From Magnetospirillum moscoviense (GTDB lineage: Bacteria > Pseudomonadota > Alphaproteobacteria > Rhodospirillales > Magnetospirillaceae): 64,000 nt of DNA. The stretch spans positions 87,668 to 151,667 of the forward strand of contig NZ_LWQU01000152.1 in NCBI RefSeq assembly GCF_001650635.1, read 5' to 3'. The notes beneath the pieces are model-generated. The model saw only the letters and a list, made by a program, of their open reading frames with translations, was not told where the DNA came from and did not search any database. The translations under genes were made by a program, and so were the position numbers. Numbering within the stretch: position 1 is the first letter of the stretch; each line of letters begins with the position of its first letter. Below, one piece after another: positions 36,202-45,321 of this stretch.

Positions 36202-38414
36202 CCAAGCCGCATCGCCCCAAGAAGGTTCCCCTGCCGTCGAAGCAGGAAGTCCTGGATTTCATCCGCTCGCAACCCGGCCGCATCGGCAAGCGCGAGCTGG
36301 CGCGCGCCTTCAACCTGAAGGGCGCCGACAAGATCACCCTGAAGGCGATCTTGAAGGAACTCGAGCATGACGGCACCGTCCAGCGCGGCGCCAAGAAGCG
36401 CTTCGCCCGCCCCGGCGCCCTGCCCGAGGTCGCGGTGGTCGAGATCACCGGCACCGACACCGACGGCGAATTGCTGGCCCGCATGGTCGGCTGGGACCAA
36501 GAGGGCCGCCCGCCCCGCATCTTCATCGCACCCTGGAGCCGGGGCGACCTGACGGTGGGCGTCGGCGACCGCGTGCTGGCCAAGCTGCGCCGCGTCAGGG
36601 ACGACGCCTACGAGGGCAAGCCGATCCGCGTTGTCGGCGAGGCGCGTGCCCGGGTGCTGGGCGTGTTCGAGATGCTGCCCGACGGCACCGGCCGCATCCA
36701 CCCGACGTCGCGCAAGGAAAAGGCCGATTATCTGGTGCCGCGCGGCGAATCCGCCGGGGCCGAGCCCGGCGAACTGGTGCTGTGCGACCTGCTGCCCGGC
36801 CGGGTGTTCGGTCTGCGGCCGGTCACCGTCAAGGAACGCCTGGGCCGGCTGGGCGAGCCCAAATCGGTGTCGCTGGTGGCCATCCACGCCAACGACATCC
36901 CCTTCGTCTTTCCGCCCGAGGCGGTGGCCCAGGCCGCCGCCGCCGGCCCTGCCGAGATGGCGCACCGGGTCGATCTGCGCGATATCCCCCTGGTCACCAT
37001 CGACGGCGAGGACGCGCGCGATTTCGACGACGCGGTGTGGGCCGAGCCCGACACCGACCCGGCCAATCCCGGCGGCTGGCATTGCATCGTCGCCATCGCC
37101 GACGTGTCGTGGTACGTGCGGCCCGGCGACGCCCTGGACCGCGAGGCCTTCAAGCGCGGCAATTCGGTCTATTTCCCCGACCGCGTCGTGCCGATGCTGC
37201 CCGAGGAACTGTCCAACGGCTGGTGCTCGCTGAAACCCGACGAAAATCGCGGCTGCCTGGCGGTGCATTTCTGGCTGGACAAGGATGGTCACAAGAAGCG
37301 CCACCGCTTCGTGCGCGCCATGATGCGGTCCGCCGCCCGGCTGACCTATGCCCAGGTCCAGGCCGCCCGCGACGGCACCACCGACGAGTTGACCGGCCCG
37401 TTGCTGGCCCCGGTGATCACACCGCTTTACCAAGCCTGGGCCGCCCTGCTGGCGGCGCGCTTGCGCCGCGGCGTGCTGGAACTCGACATCCCCGAGCGCA
37501 AGGTGGAAATCGATGCCGCCGGCAAGGTGCGGTCGATTTCGCCCCGCCCGCGCTTCGACAGCCACCGGCTGATCGAGGATTTCATGATCCAGGCCAATGT
37601 CTGCGCGGCGGAAGAGTTGGAGCGGGTCAACAAGCCGTGCATGTACCGCATCCATGACCAGCCCAGCATCGAGAAGCTGGACGGCCTGCGCGAGTTCCTG
37701 AAGTCGATGGATCTCAGCCTGCCCAAGGGCCAGGGTGTCAAGCCCGGCCAGTTCAACCTGATCCTGGAAAAGGTCAAGGGCAGCGTCCACGAGGTCCTGG
37801 TCAACGAGGTGGTGCTGCGCAGCCAGGCCCAGGCGGTCTATTCCCCCGAGAATATCGGCCATTTCGGCCTGGGTCTGGCCCGCTACGCCCACTTTACCTC
37901 GCCGATCCGCCGCTATGCCGACCTGTTGGTCCACCGCGCCCTGGTGTCGGGGCTGAAGCTGGGCGACGGCGGCCTGCCGCCCGATTGCCTGCCGGAATTC
38001 CCCGGTTGGGGCGAGCATATTTCCGGCACCGAGCGCCGCGCCGCCGCCGCCGAGCGCGAGGCGGTCGACCGCTACGTCACCGGTTTCCTGTCCGACCGGG
38101 TCGGCGCCACCTTCGCCGCCAAGGTCTCGGGCGTCACCCGCTTCGGCCTGTTCGTCACCCTGGCCGAGACCGGTGCCGACGGCATCATCCCCATCGCCCA
38201 GTTGCCCGACGATTACTGGCAGCACGACGAAGCCCGCCATTGCCTGGTCGGCAGCCGCACCCGGCGGATCTGGCAATTGGGTCAGGCGCTGAACGTGGTG
38301 CTGACCGAGGCCAACACCCTGACCGGCAGCATGGTCTTCAAGATCGAGGGCGAAACGCCCCGGGGATCCAGGCCTGCGAAAAGTCTGTACCGGAGCCGAC
38401 GTCCCCGGTCATAA
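36198..38414 (+). CDS. rnr: ribonuclease R
   Basis: 738-residue processive 3'-5' exoribonuclease of the RNB family, active on structured RNA in decay and quality control. Order: an N-terminal winged-helix-like region (VLDFIRSQPGRIGKRELARAFNL), cold-shock-like RNA-binding domains, the RNB catalytic domain with the metal-binding aspartates in TIDGEDARDFDDAVWAE (about residue 275), FTSPIRRYADLLVHRAL, and a C-terminal S1 domain (GATFAAKVSGVTRFGLFVTL). A basic tail ends SLYRSRRPRS. ATG 36198 overlaps the AEC stop and was chosen over 36171. Confidence 0.97.
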   Translation: MTKPHRPKKVPLPSKQEVLDFIRSQPGRIGKRELARAFNLKGADKITLKAILKELEHDGTVQRGAKKRFARPGALPEVAVVEITGTDTDGELLARMVGWDQEGRPPRIFIAPWSRGDLTVGVGDRVLAKLRRVRDDAYEGKPIRVVGEARARVLGVFEMLPDGTGRIHPTSRKEKADYLVPRGESAGAEPGELVLCDLLPGRVFGLRPVTVKERLGRLGEPKSVSLVAIHANDIPFVFPPEAVAQAAAAGPAEMAHRVDLRDIPLVTIDGEDARDFDDAVWAEPDTDPANPGGWHCIVAIADVSWYVRPGDALDREAFKRGNSVYFPDRVVPMLPEELSNGWCSLKPDENRGCLAVHFWLDKDGHKKRHRFVRAMMRSAARLTYAQVQAARDGTTDELTGPLLAPVITPLYQAWAALLAARLRRGVLELDIPERKVEIDAAGKVRSISPRPRFDSHRLIEDFMIQANVCAAEELERVNKPCMYRIHDQPSIEKLDGLREFLKSMDLSLPKGQGVKPGQFNLILEKVKGSVHEVLVNEVVLRSQAQAVYSPENIGHFGLGLARYAHFTSPIRRYADLLVHRALVSGLKLGDGGLPPDCLPEFPGWGEHISGTERRAAAAEREAVDRYVTGFLSDRVGATFAAKVSGVTRFGLFVTLAETGADGIIPIAQLPDDYWQHDEARHCLVGSRTRRIWQLGQALNVVLTEANTLTGSMVFKIEGETPRGSRPAKSLYRSRRPRS

Positions 38415-38444
38415 TCCGCCCATCATTCCCCTGGAAACACACCC

Positions 38445-39995
38445 GTGCCCCACACCTCGCCCGCCCGCTGGTTTTCCGCCGCCCTGTTGGTGCTGGCAGG
38501 CGCCTGCGCGCCGGTCGGCCACCAGAAGGGGGGCAAGAGCGCGGTGGATTTCGGGGGCGCGGAACGGACCTTCGCCTTCGCCTACACCGCCATCGTCGAG
38601 CGTCATCTGGACACGGTCAGCCCCGGTGCCATCGCCTTCGAAGGCATGCGCGGCCTGGGCAGCATCGACCCGGAAATCGGCATCACCCGCGACGGCGCCA
38701 AGGTGATGCTGACCGCGGCGGACCATGTGGTGGCCGAATATCCGGCGCCGGCCGAGACCGACACCAAGGGCTGGGCTCGGCTGACCGTCACCGCCACCTT
38801 GGACGCCCGCAACCTGTCCGACACCCTGCGGGCCGTCGATACCGAGCGGGTCTATGAAGCGGTGTTCGATTCGACCTTGTCGAAGCTGGACGTCTTCTCC
38901 CGCTATGCCGGCGCCAAGGAAGCCCGCGAGCACAGGAACAGCCGCAGCGGCTTCGGCGGCATCGGCATCCGCTTCGACCTGGTCGATGGCGAGGCCGTGG
39001 TGTCCGAGGTGGTCGATGAAACCCCGGCCCAGGCCGCCGGCCTGATGCTGGCCGACGTCATCACCCATGTCGATAACGAGCGGATCGCCGGCCTGTCCAA
39101 GGACGAAATTTCCAGACGGCTGCGCGGCCCGGTGGCCAGCCGGGTCACCGTCACGGTGCGGCGCGGCTTCAAGCCCATCGAGACCTCGATGGCCCGCGCC
39201 CTGATCGTCGCGCCCACCGTCTTTGCCACCTTGAAGGACGGCGTGGCGGAATTCCGCATCACCAGCTTCAACCAGAAGACCGCCGCCAGCCTGACCGCGG
39301 AACTGACCAGGTTGCGCGCCGAAGCCGGCAATCAGTTGAAGGGCGTCCTGCTGGACCTGCGCGGCAATCCCGGCGGGTTGCTGGATCAGGCGGTCGCCGT
39401 CGCCGACCTGTTCATCGCCCAGGGGCCGCTGGTCTCGACCAAGGGCCGCCATCCCATGGCCAGCCAATCCTATGATGCCCGCCCTGGCGATATCGGCGAG
39501 GATCTGGCCGTGGTCGTTCTGGTCGATGGCAAGGCCGCCTCGGCCGCCGAGATCGTCGCCGCCGCGCTGCAAGATGCCGGCCGCGCGGTGTTGATCGGCA
39601 CCAATTCCTACGGCAAGGGTTCGGTGCAGACGGTGATCAACCTGCCCAACGACGGCGAGATGACCCTGACCTGGTCGCGGTTCCACGCCCCCTCGGGTTA
39701 TGCCCTGCACGGGCTGGGGGTGTTGCCGGCCTTGTGCACCAATCCGGCCGGCGGCCTGGCGCGGTCGGAAGAGGCGCTGACGGCCAACCTGGCCCAATGG
39801 CGCCAGGCACCGGTTGATGACGAGGCCACCCGCAAGCAATTGCGCGCCCTGTGCCCCGCCCAAACGCGAAGCGAGGCCGACGGCGACCGCATCGCCGCCC
39901 ACCGCTTGCTCGAGGATCCCGGCGCCATCGGCCGTATCCTGGCCCTGTCCGGAGCCATCGACCCGACCTCGGTCGCGCACCGCCCGGGCCGCTGA
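38445..39995 (+). CDS. S41 (C-terminal processing) peptidase, predicted lipoprotein with PDZ domain
   Basis: 516 residues from GTG 38445, 30 bases after rnr. The signal and lipobox is SAALLVLAGAC (Cys near 19), implying a membrane-anchored periplasmic protease. A PDZ domain lies near 165-240 (GGIGIRFDLVDGEAVVSEVVDETPAQAAGLMLADVITHVD). The S41 core follows: LLDLRGNPGGLLDQAVAVADLF, nucleophile region DGKAASAAEIVAAALQDAG, and general-base Lys in SYGKGSVQTVI. The C-terminus of about 100 residues is family-specific. It may process envelope proteins; the substrate is not evident. Confidence 0.92.
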   Translation: MPHTSPARWFSAALLVLAGACAPVGHQKGGKSAVDFGGAERTFAFAYTAIVERHLDTVSPGAIAFEGMRGLGSIDPEIGITRDGAKVMLTAADHVVAEYPAPAETDTKGWARLTVTATLDARNLSDTLRAVDTERVYEAVFDSTLSKLDVFSRYAGAKEAREHRNSRSGFGGIGIRFDLVDGEAVVSEVVDETPAQAAGLMLADVITHVDNERIAGLSKDEISRRLRGPVASRVTVTVRRGFKPIETSMARALIVAPTVFATLKDGVAEFRITSFNQKTAASLTAELTRLRAEAGNQLKGVLLDLRGNPGGLLDQAVAVADLFIAQGPLVSTKGRHPMASQSYDARPGDIGEDLAVVVLVDGKAASAAEIVAAALQDAGRAVLIGTNSYGKGSVQTVINLPNDGEMTLTWSRFHAPSGYALHGLGVLPALCTNPAGGLARSEEALTANLAQWRQAPVDDEATRKQLRALCPAQTRSEADGDRIAAHRLLEDPGAIGRILALSGAIDPTSVAHRPGR

Positions 39996-40234
39996 GCCCG
40001 CCCGACAAGAACATTTAAGGACTACCACACGCACAACTATGCGCGGGCAATTGCGCGCGTTGAGTTTACTTGCCGTTATTGATCAAAATTCAACTGAGCC
40101 CCCTGTTTGTATACAATGCGGAACGGGAATGTTTTTATTTGCATGCAACTCCTGTGATTTTGCATACTCAGGTCGGCCCGCACCCGAGCGCGCCCCACGG
40201 CCCGACCTAGTTTCGATCCTCAGGGTTTTGCTTG

Positions 40235-40948
40235 ATGCCCGTCACCGAAGCACTTACGGCGCTTGATGCCGCCCAGACCACCGACGACCTACGCGGAATT
40301 GCGGACAATGTCGTGCGCCGGTTCGGTTTCGGCGGTTTCACCTACCATCTCTATCGGCCGGGCGTCGGCAGCCTGGTCTATATCGGTGACTGGCAGCCGG
40401 AATGGCTTCAGCGCTACGAAGACAAGGGCTATATCGACATCGATCCGGTGGTCGAGCAATTGCTGCGCACCGTCACCCCCTTCCTGTGGACCGACACCGT
40501 CCTGACCCGCGAGGTCAACGCCCCGGAACGGGTGGTGCTGAACGAGGCCCGCGCGTTCAGCATGAAGGCCGGCGCCGAGATTCCGGTTCACGAACCAGGG
40601 CTTGGCTGCGCCACCTTCTCGCTGTTCTCGGCGTCCGAGGCGACCTTCACCGAGGCGTGGTCGCAACACCGCCACAACATGCATATCTTCGCGCTCTATT
40701 TTCACCAGCGCTACGTCAACCTGCTGGAGTTCGACGGCACCGAGCAGCCGCCGCCACTGTCCAAGCGCGAACGCGAGTGCCTGGCCTGGACCAGCCGCGG
40801 CAAGACCGCCTGGGAAATCGGCGAGATTCTTCATATCTCGGAACGAACGGTGAAGGTCTATCTCGACACCGCCACCCGTAAACTGGGTTCGTTCTCGAAG
40901 CACCATGCCGTGGTCAAGGCGATCCTGAACCGGATCATCCTACCTTAA
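40235..40948 (+). CDS. LuxR-family quorum-sensing transcriptional regulator
   Basis: 237 residues. The N-terminal autoinducer-binding domain keeps the family's aromatic and acidic positions: W..E.LQRYEDKGYIDIDPVV (Trp, Tyr, Asp, Pro) and PFLWTD (Trp). The C-terminal LuxR HTH is LSKRERECLAWTSRGKTAWEIGEILHISERTVKVYLDTATRKLG. ATG 40235 is preferred over a TTG three bases upstream. The 239-base gap before it is A+T-rich and holds no other gene. A lux-box-like palindrome lies 17 bases after its stop, before luxI, so it probably binds the AHL made by that gene and controls the locus. Confidence 0.94.
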   Translation: MPVTEALTALDAAQTTDDLRGIADNVVRRFGFGGFTYHLYRPGVGSLVYIGDWQPEWLQRYEDKGYIDIDPVVEQLLRTVTPFLWTDTVLTREVNAPERVVLNEARAFSMKAGAEIPVHEPGLGCATFSLFSASEATFTEAWSQHRHNMHIFALYFHQRYVNLLEFDGTEQPPPLSKRERECLAWTSRGKTAWEIGEILHISERTVKVYLDTATRKLGSFSKHHAVVKAILNRIILP

Positions 40949-40965
40949 ATCGGCAGCAGCCTTCT

Positions 40966-40984
40966 TACTTATAAACCATAAGTA
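40966..40984. promoter_or_regulatory. lux-box-like palindrome upstream of luxI
   Basis: TACTTATAAACCATAAGTA has perfect 7-bp arms around a 5-base spacer. The 19-bp size matches lux-type boxes, and it lies 86 bases before the luxI ATG. It is the expected position for a LuxR-AHL activator, though its arms differ from the classical ACCTG core. Confidence 0.55.
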
Positions 40985-41032
40985 GCACGCCATCGGCAAT
41001 TCCGACGAATACCGCGTCGGAGGCCGTTCCGC

Positions 41033-41055
41033 TGTGATGAGCGCATCGCATCACA
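41033..41055 (+). promoter_or_regulatory. inverted repeat in the luxI leader
   Basis: TGTGATG (41033-41039) and CATCACA (41049-41055) form a 7-bp inverted repeat with a nine-base spacer, ending just before the GGGAG ribosome site of luxI. It could be a second operator or a leader hairpin. Confidence 0.4.
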
Positions 41056-41070
41056 GGGAGCGGGCGCCAC

Positions 41071-41715
41071 ATGATCGTCGATCTCATCACTTCGCAAAAC
41101 GCGGCGAGCAATCAGGGTCTGCTGCGGGAAATGCACCGTCAGCGCCACCGGGTGTTCAAGGAACGGATGGGCTGGGACGTCACCAGCATCGACGGCGAGG
41201 AACGCGACGAGTTCGATCGCCCCGACGCAGCCTATCTGGTGGCGACCGGCCCCAACGGCAAGTTGGTCGGCTCGTGGCGTCTGCTGTCCACCGAAAAGGA
41301 CTACATGGCGCCCACCGTGTTCCGCCACCTGTTCGACGGCGCCCCGGTGCCGCGCTCGCCCAGGGTGTGGGAATGCTCGCGCTTCGCCGTTGAATCCACC
41401 GGCTATCCGCTGACCGCCAACGGCGTCGACCGGGCTACCGGCTGCCTGCTGGTGGCGATCTTCGAATGCGCCTTCACCTACGGCATCGAGGAACTGGTGA
41501 CGGTGGTCGATATCGCCGTCGCCCGGTTGGTCCACCGTGCCTTGGACATGCATCCCTTCTGGCACGGCCAGGTCCACCGGCTGGGCAACACCAGGGCGAT
41601 GGTCGAGCGTTATCCGGTCAACGGCGAGGTCGTGCATCGGCTGCGCCAGATGTACGGCGCCCCCACCCCGATCATTCGTCAGTTCGGCCTGTGGCAACTG
41701 CCCGAGGCTGCGTGA
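41071..41715 (+). CDS. LuxI-family acyl-homoserine lactone synthase
   Basis: 214-residue cytoplasmic enzyme that makes an N-acyl-homoserine lactone from S-adenosylmethionine and an acyl donor. Family hallmarks are in place: MHRQRHRVFKERMGWDV (Arg, Phe, Trp), DEFDRPDAAYLVA (Asp pair), LVGSWRLL (Arg), and WECSRFAVE (Glu and Arg). The acyl chain cannot be predicted. The ribosome site GGGAGCGGG precedes ATG 41071. Its stop overlaps the next gene's start (TGATG). Confidence 0.95.
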   Translation: MIVDLITSQNAASNQGLLREMHRQRHRVFKERMGWDVTSIDGEERDEFDRPDAAYLVATGPNGKLVGSWRLLSTEKDYMAPTVFRHLFDGAPVPRSPRVWECSRFAVESTGYPLTANGVDRATGCLLVAIFECAFTYGIEELVTVVDIAVARLVHRALDMHPFWHGQVHRLGNTRAMVERYPVNGEVVHRLRQMYGAPTPIIRQFGLWQLPEAA

Positions 41716-41924
41716 TGACCACCCGCCGCTCGCAAGCAGCCCTGCGGCAGGAAGCCAAGGACCTTTGCCTGGCGGTCGATTATGTCGCCCGCCACGCCCA
41801 GCAAAGCGGATTCACCCTGGCCGCCCGCCTGCTCGAGGTGGCCGGGGCCATGATCTCGGAAGACAAGCGCCTGATCGCGCGCCCCAAGGGAAGGAAGACC
41901 GATGAACGCTCAAGCACTGCGTAA
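41715..41924 (+). CDS. small helical protein between luxI and the aminotransferase
   Basis: 69 residues, MTTRRSQAALRQEAKDLC..., predicted mostly helical with a basic C-terminus (RPKGRKTDERSS). The ATG overlaps the luxI stop as TGATG. The end overlaps the aminotransferase start by 23 bases, so tight translational coupling on both sides supports coding. I recognise no family. It may be a regulator or partner of the quorum-sensing or aminotransferase product. Confidence 0.7.
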   Translation: MTTRRSQAALRQEAKDLCLAVDYVARHAQQSGFTLAARLLEVAGAMISEDKRLIARPKGRKTDERSSTA

Positions 41925-43254
41925 GCCCAGGATCAGCCGCCTGGAAGAAGCCCAGGCCGACCTGCACGCCCGCACCCAACGCTCGCGCAAGATGGCGGCC
42001 GACCGCTCGGAAGTCATCAACGGGGCCATGGCCGCCTCGGGCATCGCGCCGCCGCCGATCTTCATCGCCGACAACCAGGGCGCCACTTTCACCGACCTGG
42101 ACGGCAATTCCTATCTCGACACCTGCATGGGCTTCGGCGTCCATGTGCTGGGCCACCGCCCCAAGGTGGTCGCCGACGCCATCAAGGCCCAGGCCGACAA
42201 GGGCTGGCACTTCAGCCTGCGCGGCGCCGACAAACTGGCTTATGCCCACCGGATCCAGGCGGCGTCGCCCACCAACCAGCGGGTGGTGCTGGCCAATACC
42301 GGCACCGAGGCGACCCTTTACGCGATCCGCGCCGCCCGCGCCCTGACCGGCAAGTCCAAGATCGCCCTGTTCGACATTTCCTACCACGGCGCCCACGACA
42401 CCGCCCTGGTGTGGGCGGCGCCCGGCTCGACGCCCGAGCAGGTGGTGCCGATGACCCTGGGTCACGGCATCCCGGCTGCGGTCACCGACGACGTCTTGCT
42501 TCTGCCCTATCGTCATCCGCTGGCCATCGCGCAGATCCGCGCCCAGGCCCACGAATTGGCCGCCATCCTGGTCGAGCCGGTCCAGGGATCAAACCCCCAG
42601 GGTGATGTCGGCCAGTTCCTGGCCGAACTGCGCGCCGTCTGCGACGAATTCGGCATCATCTTGATCTTCGACGAGGTGCTGACCGGCTTCCGCCTGGGCT
42701 ATCAGGGCGCGCAAGGCAAGTTCGGAATCGCCGCCGACATCTCGACCTACGGCAAGGTCGCCGGCGGCGGCCTGCCGATCGGCGTGGTCGCCGGCAAGGC
42801 CGACCTGATGGCCGCCTTCGGCGACTTCACCGTGGCCAAGGGCATCTTCTTCGGCGGCACCTTCTCGGGCAATCCGATGAGCATCGCCGCCGGCCTGGCC
42901 GCGCTGAGCGAATTGCAGTCCCGACCCGACATCTACGCCCATGTCGATCGCCTGACCGCCAAGGTCACCCAGGGCTTCAACGCCCATGCCGAGGCCAACA
43001 ACTATCCGGCCCGGATCGTCAGCTGCGGCTCGATGTGGCAGGTGTTCTTCCAAAGCGAGGCGCTGTCGTCCTTCGACTATGCCGGCAAGGAAGCCGAAGG
43101 CGCCTTCTACCTGCATTGCCTGTCCAAGGGGTTGTTCATCCACGCCACCCACCGCTGCTTCTTCTCGGCGGCCCACACCGAGGCCGATGCCGACTTCATG
43201 CTGGACGTGTTCGCGCAAAGCCTGGCGGCGACCCGCGAAGACGGCCTGATCTGA
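41902..43254 (+). CDS. class III PLP-dependent aminotransferase (glutamate-1-semialdehyde aminomutase-like)
   Basis: 450 residues. The PLP lysine is in STYGKVAGGGLPIGVV (about residue 284), the ring-contact Asp in LIFDEVLTGFRLG (about 257), and the phosphate-binding NTGTEATLYAIRAARALTG near 135. The overall match is to the GSAM/class III group, with a 35-residue N-terminal extension. It is unlikely to be the housekeeping HemL, because it lies inside a quorum-sensing locus flanked by small unknown genes. It may make an amino-group-containing signal or secondary metabolite. That is inference. Confidence 0.88.
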   Translation: MNAQALRKPRISRLEEAQADLHARTQRSRKMAADRSEVINGAMAASGIAPPPIFIADNQGATFTDLDGNSYLDTCMGFGVHVLGHRPKVVADAIKAQADKGWHFSLRGADKLAYAHRIQAASPTNQRVVLANTGTEATLYAIRAARALTGKSKIALFDISYHGAHDTALVWAAPGSTPEQVVPMTLGHGIPAAVTDDVLLLPYRHPLAIAQIRAQAHELAAILVEPVQGSNPQGDVGQFLAELRAVCDEFGIILIFDEVLTGFRLGYQGAQGKFGIAADISTYGKVAGGGLPIGVVAGKADLMAAFGDFTVAKGIFFGGTFSGNPMSIAAGLAALSELQSRPDIYAHVDRLTAKVTQGFNAHAEANNYPARIVSCGSMWQVFFQSEALSSFDYAGKEAEGAFYLHCLSKGLFIHATHRCFFSAAHTEADADFMLDVFAQSLAATREDGLI

Positions 43255-43265
43255 TGGAGCCCCCC

Positions 43266-43511
43266 ATGACCCAGGATATCCGCTTCGCCTATGGCAACCG
43301 CCTGCTGCTGGGATCGGCCCGTAAACGACTGGCCGAGGCGGCGCAATTGCTGCAGCAGACGCAATTGTCGGCCGAGGCCAAGGCGGTGATCGCTACCTTG
43401 ATCGACTGCGCCGACGACGCCATGGCCGATTGCCTGGACCACGGCGACAGAGTGGTCCGCGAGATGATCCCGGTCCGCGCCCGGGGAAAGGGGGCCGCAT
43501 GCATTCGCTGA
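43266..43511 (+). CDS. small helical protein downstream of the aminotransferase
   Basis: 81 residues (85 if it starts at ATG 43254, which overlaps the aminotransferase stop as TGATG). The sequence MTQDIRFAYGNRLLLGSARKRLAEAAQLL... looks helical, with an acidic middle (DCADDAMADCLDHGD). The end overlaps the GntR gene by 13 bases. No family is recognised. Close packing in the locus supports a real gene. Confidence 0.65.
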   Translation: MTQDIRFAYGNRLLLGSARKRLAEAAQLLQQTQLSAEAKAVIATLIDCADDAMADCLDHGDRVVREMIPVRARGKGAACIR

Positions 43512-43882
43512 TGCAAGACGGCGACGGCTGGCGCATCTCCGGCCCCGACGGCTCGGTGCGGCTGTCGGCCGATCAGGCGGTGCTGATGGCCCAGCACATC
43601 TTGCGGATCGAACAAGACGAGCCCGCCGCCCGCGGCAAGGTGGGCGACGACGCCTCGGAGACCCTGACGCAACGGGTGATCCGGCTGATCCAGGCCGACC
43701 TGGGCAGCGGCGCCTTCGTACCCGGCCAGCGCCTGGATGAAAGCTCGCTGGCCAGGCGCTATGGCGTGTCGCGAACCCCGGTGCGCGAGGCCTTGACCCA
43801 ATTGGCAGCGTCCGGGCAGATCATCCGCATGCCCAGGCGCGGCTGCCGGGTCGCGGGGGCGAAGCTCGCGGCCGCCGAATGA
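43499..43882 (+). CDS. minimal GntR-family regulator without effector domain
   Basis: 127 residues. The N-terminal 50 are of unknown type (MHSLMQDGDGWRISGPDGSVRLSADQAVLMAQHIL). A GntR winged helix follows: TLTQRVIRLIQADLGSGAFVPGQRLDESSLARRYGVSRTPVREALTQL and RMPRRGCRV. The protein stops right after the DNA-binding domain. The FCD or UTRA ligand domain of normal GntR proteins (about 120 more residues) is missing, with no leftover downstream, since a converging gene ends 12 bases later. It may act as a ligand-independent or dimer-partner regulator of this locus. Confidence 0.85.
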   Translation: MHSLMQDGDGWRISGPDGSVRLSADQAVLMAQHILRIEQDEPAARGKVGDDASETLTQRVIRLIQADLGSGAFVPGQRLDESSLARRYGVSRTPVREALTQLAASGQIIRMPRRGCRVAGAKLAAAE

Positions 43883-43894
43883 CCGCCGGAAATC

Positions 43895-45172
43895 TTACAC
43901 GCAGGGGCGGATATAGGGCCGGTTGATTTCCCACAACTCGTCCAGCAGCGCCTGGGCGGCGGTGGTGGAATTGACCACCGGATCGACCAGCAGCGCCTGC
44001 AGCGCCAGCTCCTTCGAGGCGTGCACCGCCGCCTCGACGGCCAGTTGCTGGACGCTGGCCTGCACCGACAACAGCTTGGCGATCGGATCGGGCAGCGGAC
44101 CCAGCGACACCGGATGAACCCCGGCCGAATCGACGATGGCCGGCACCTCGACCGCCAGATCGGCCGGCAGGTTGGGGATGGCGCCGCGATTATGCAGCAC
44201 CGCCGATTCCAGATAGCGGTGGGAATTGTGCAAGATGGCCTCGATCACCTGGTCGGATCGCTCGGCCGGGCCGTGGCGCCATTCGTCGGGCAGCGGCCCG
44301 CCGGCCAGCACGCCTTCGATGGTGGTCTTCAGTTCGGCCCGCTCGCGCTCGTCGGCGGCGAAGTCGTAGCCGTGCTCGCCGCCCTCCCAGCCATAGGGGA
44401 CGTATTCGCCCAGATGGTCATCGCTGCAGGTCGGCCAATAGCCGAAACTGTTCATCAGACGACGTGACAGCGGCTGGAAGGCGGGATCGAAGGTCTTTTC
44501 GATCTCGCGGAAGCGCGGATACAGATCCTCGCCGGTGTGGCGGTCGCGCATGCCCAGCACCCACTGGAAATGATTAAGGCCGGCACCCCACAATTCGAGG
44601 TCGAACCACGAGCGGTCCATCATGTGGCAAATGTCGCCCCGGGCCATGAAGATGCCGTGGCACAGGCCCAGGCACTTGATCTTGGAATATTTGGCCAGCG
44701 CCAGGACGATGCGGCTTTCCGGGTTGGCGTAATTGATCAGCAGCGCGTCGGGGCACAGCTCCTCCATGTCGCGCACGATGTCGAAGATCAAGGGCAGCGT
44801 GCGCATGGTGAAGAACAAGCCGCCGGGACCGCCATTCTCGCCCAGGGTCTGGCGGATGCCGTGCTTGCGGGGAATCTCGAAATCCATCTTCCACAGGCGA
44901 TTGCGGTCGATCGCCACGGAATTGATGACGAAGCCTGCCCCGGCCAGGGCGGCACGGCGGTCGGTGGTGCTTTCGATGGTCAGGCCGGCGCCGCCCTCGC
45001 GGTTCATGATGCGGGCCAACGCGGTCATGCGCTCCAGCGCTTCCGGGTTGGTATCGACCAGGACCATGGTGCAGCCGGCCAGCGACTTGGTATTGAAGAT
45101 GTCGCGGAAGGTCGAAAGCCCGAAGGACATCGAGCCGGCGCCGATGAACACGATACGCGCGTTGTTGGTCAT
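43895..45172 (-). CDS. glycoside hydrolase family 4 (alpha-galactosidase/glucosidase-like)
   Basis: 425-residue NAD- and Mn-dependent glycosidase. The NAD-binding start is [24 protein letters not shown]4 metal and catalytic motifs are present: [22 protein letters not shown] (Cys and His) and GLNHFQW. The C-terminal [28 protein letters not shown] is also typical. ATG 45172 with GGGAGGCG upstream was chosen; an in-frame start at 45292 has no support. The exact sugar (galactoside, glucoside or galacturonide) cannot be told. There is no sugar transporter or phosphotransferase gene nearby, which is unusual for this family. Confidence 0.9.
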   Translation of the reverse strand: MTNNARIVFIGAGSMSFGLSTFRDIFNTKSLAGCTMVLVDTNPEALERMTALARIMNREGGAGLTIESTTDRRAALAGAGFVINSVAIDRNRLWKMDFEIPRKHGIRQTLGENGGPGGLFFTMRTLPLIFDIVRDMEELCPDALLINYANPESRIVLALAKYSKIKCLGLCHGIFMARGDICHMMDRSWFDLELWGAGLNHFQWVLGMRDRHTGEDLYPRFREIEKTFDPAFQPLSRRLMNSFGYWPTCSDDHLGEYVPYGWEGGEHGYDFAADERERAELKTTIEGVLAGGPLPDEWRHGPAERSDQVIEAILHNSHRYLESAVLHNRGAIPNLPADLAVEVPAIVDSAGVHPVSLGPLPDPIAKLLSVQASVQQLAVEAAVHASKELALQALLVDPVVNSTTAAQALLDELWEINRPYIRPCV

Positions 45173-45321
45173 GGCACGCCTCCCTCCGCCGTCAATTCGT
45201 CCCTCGCCGGGCGCAAACCTCCGGTTTGCTTGGCCGCGGCCGCAATGGCCGCTGAGCGGGCGCGATTGAATCCGATCGCCCCCCGCTCTCATACCAAGAT
45301 AAGCGCGAAACGCCCCCCACG

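Noticed and set aside
40077..40095. FNR-like site TTGATCAAAATTCAA upstream of luxR
   Set aside because: Only the left half matches TTGAT; the right half does not match ATCAA at the required four-base spacing.
41902..43254. Housekeeping hemL (glutamate-1-semialdehyde aminomutase)
   Set aside because: Alphaproteobacteria generally make aminolevulinate by HemA from glycine and succinyl-CoA, and the gene is inside a quorum-sensing cassette with an N-terminal extension. It is kept as a class III aminotransferase only.
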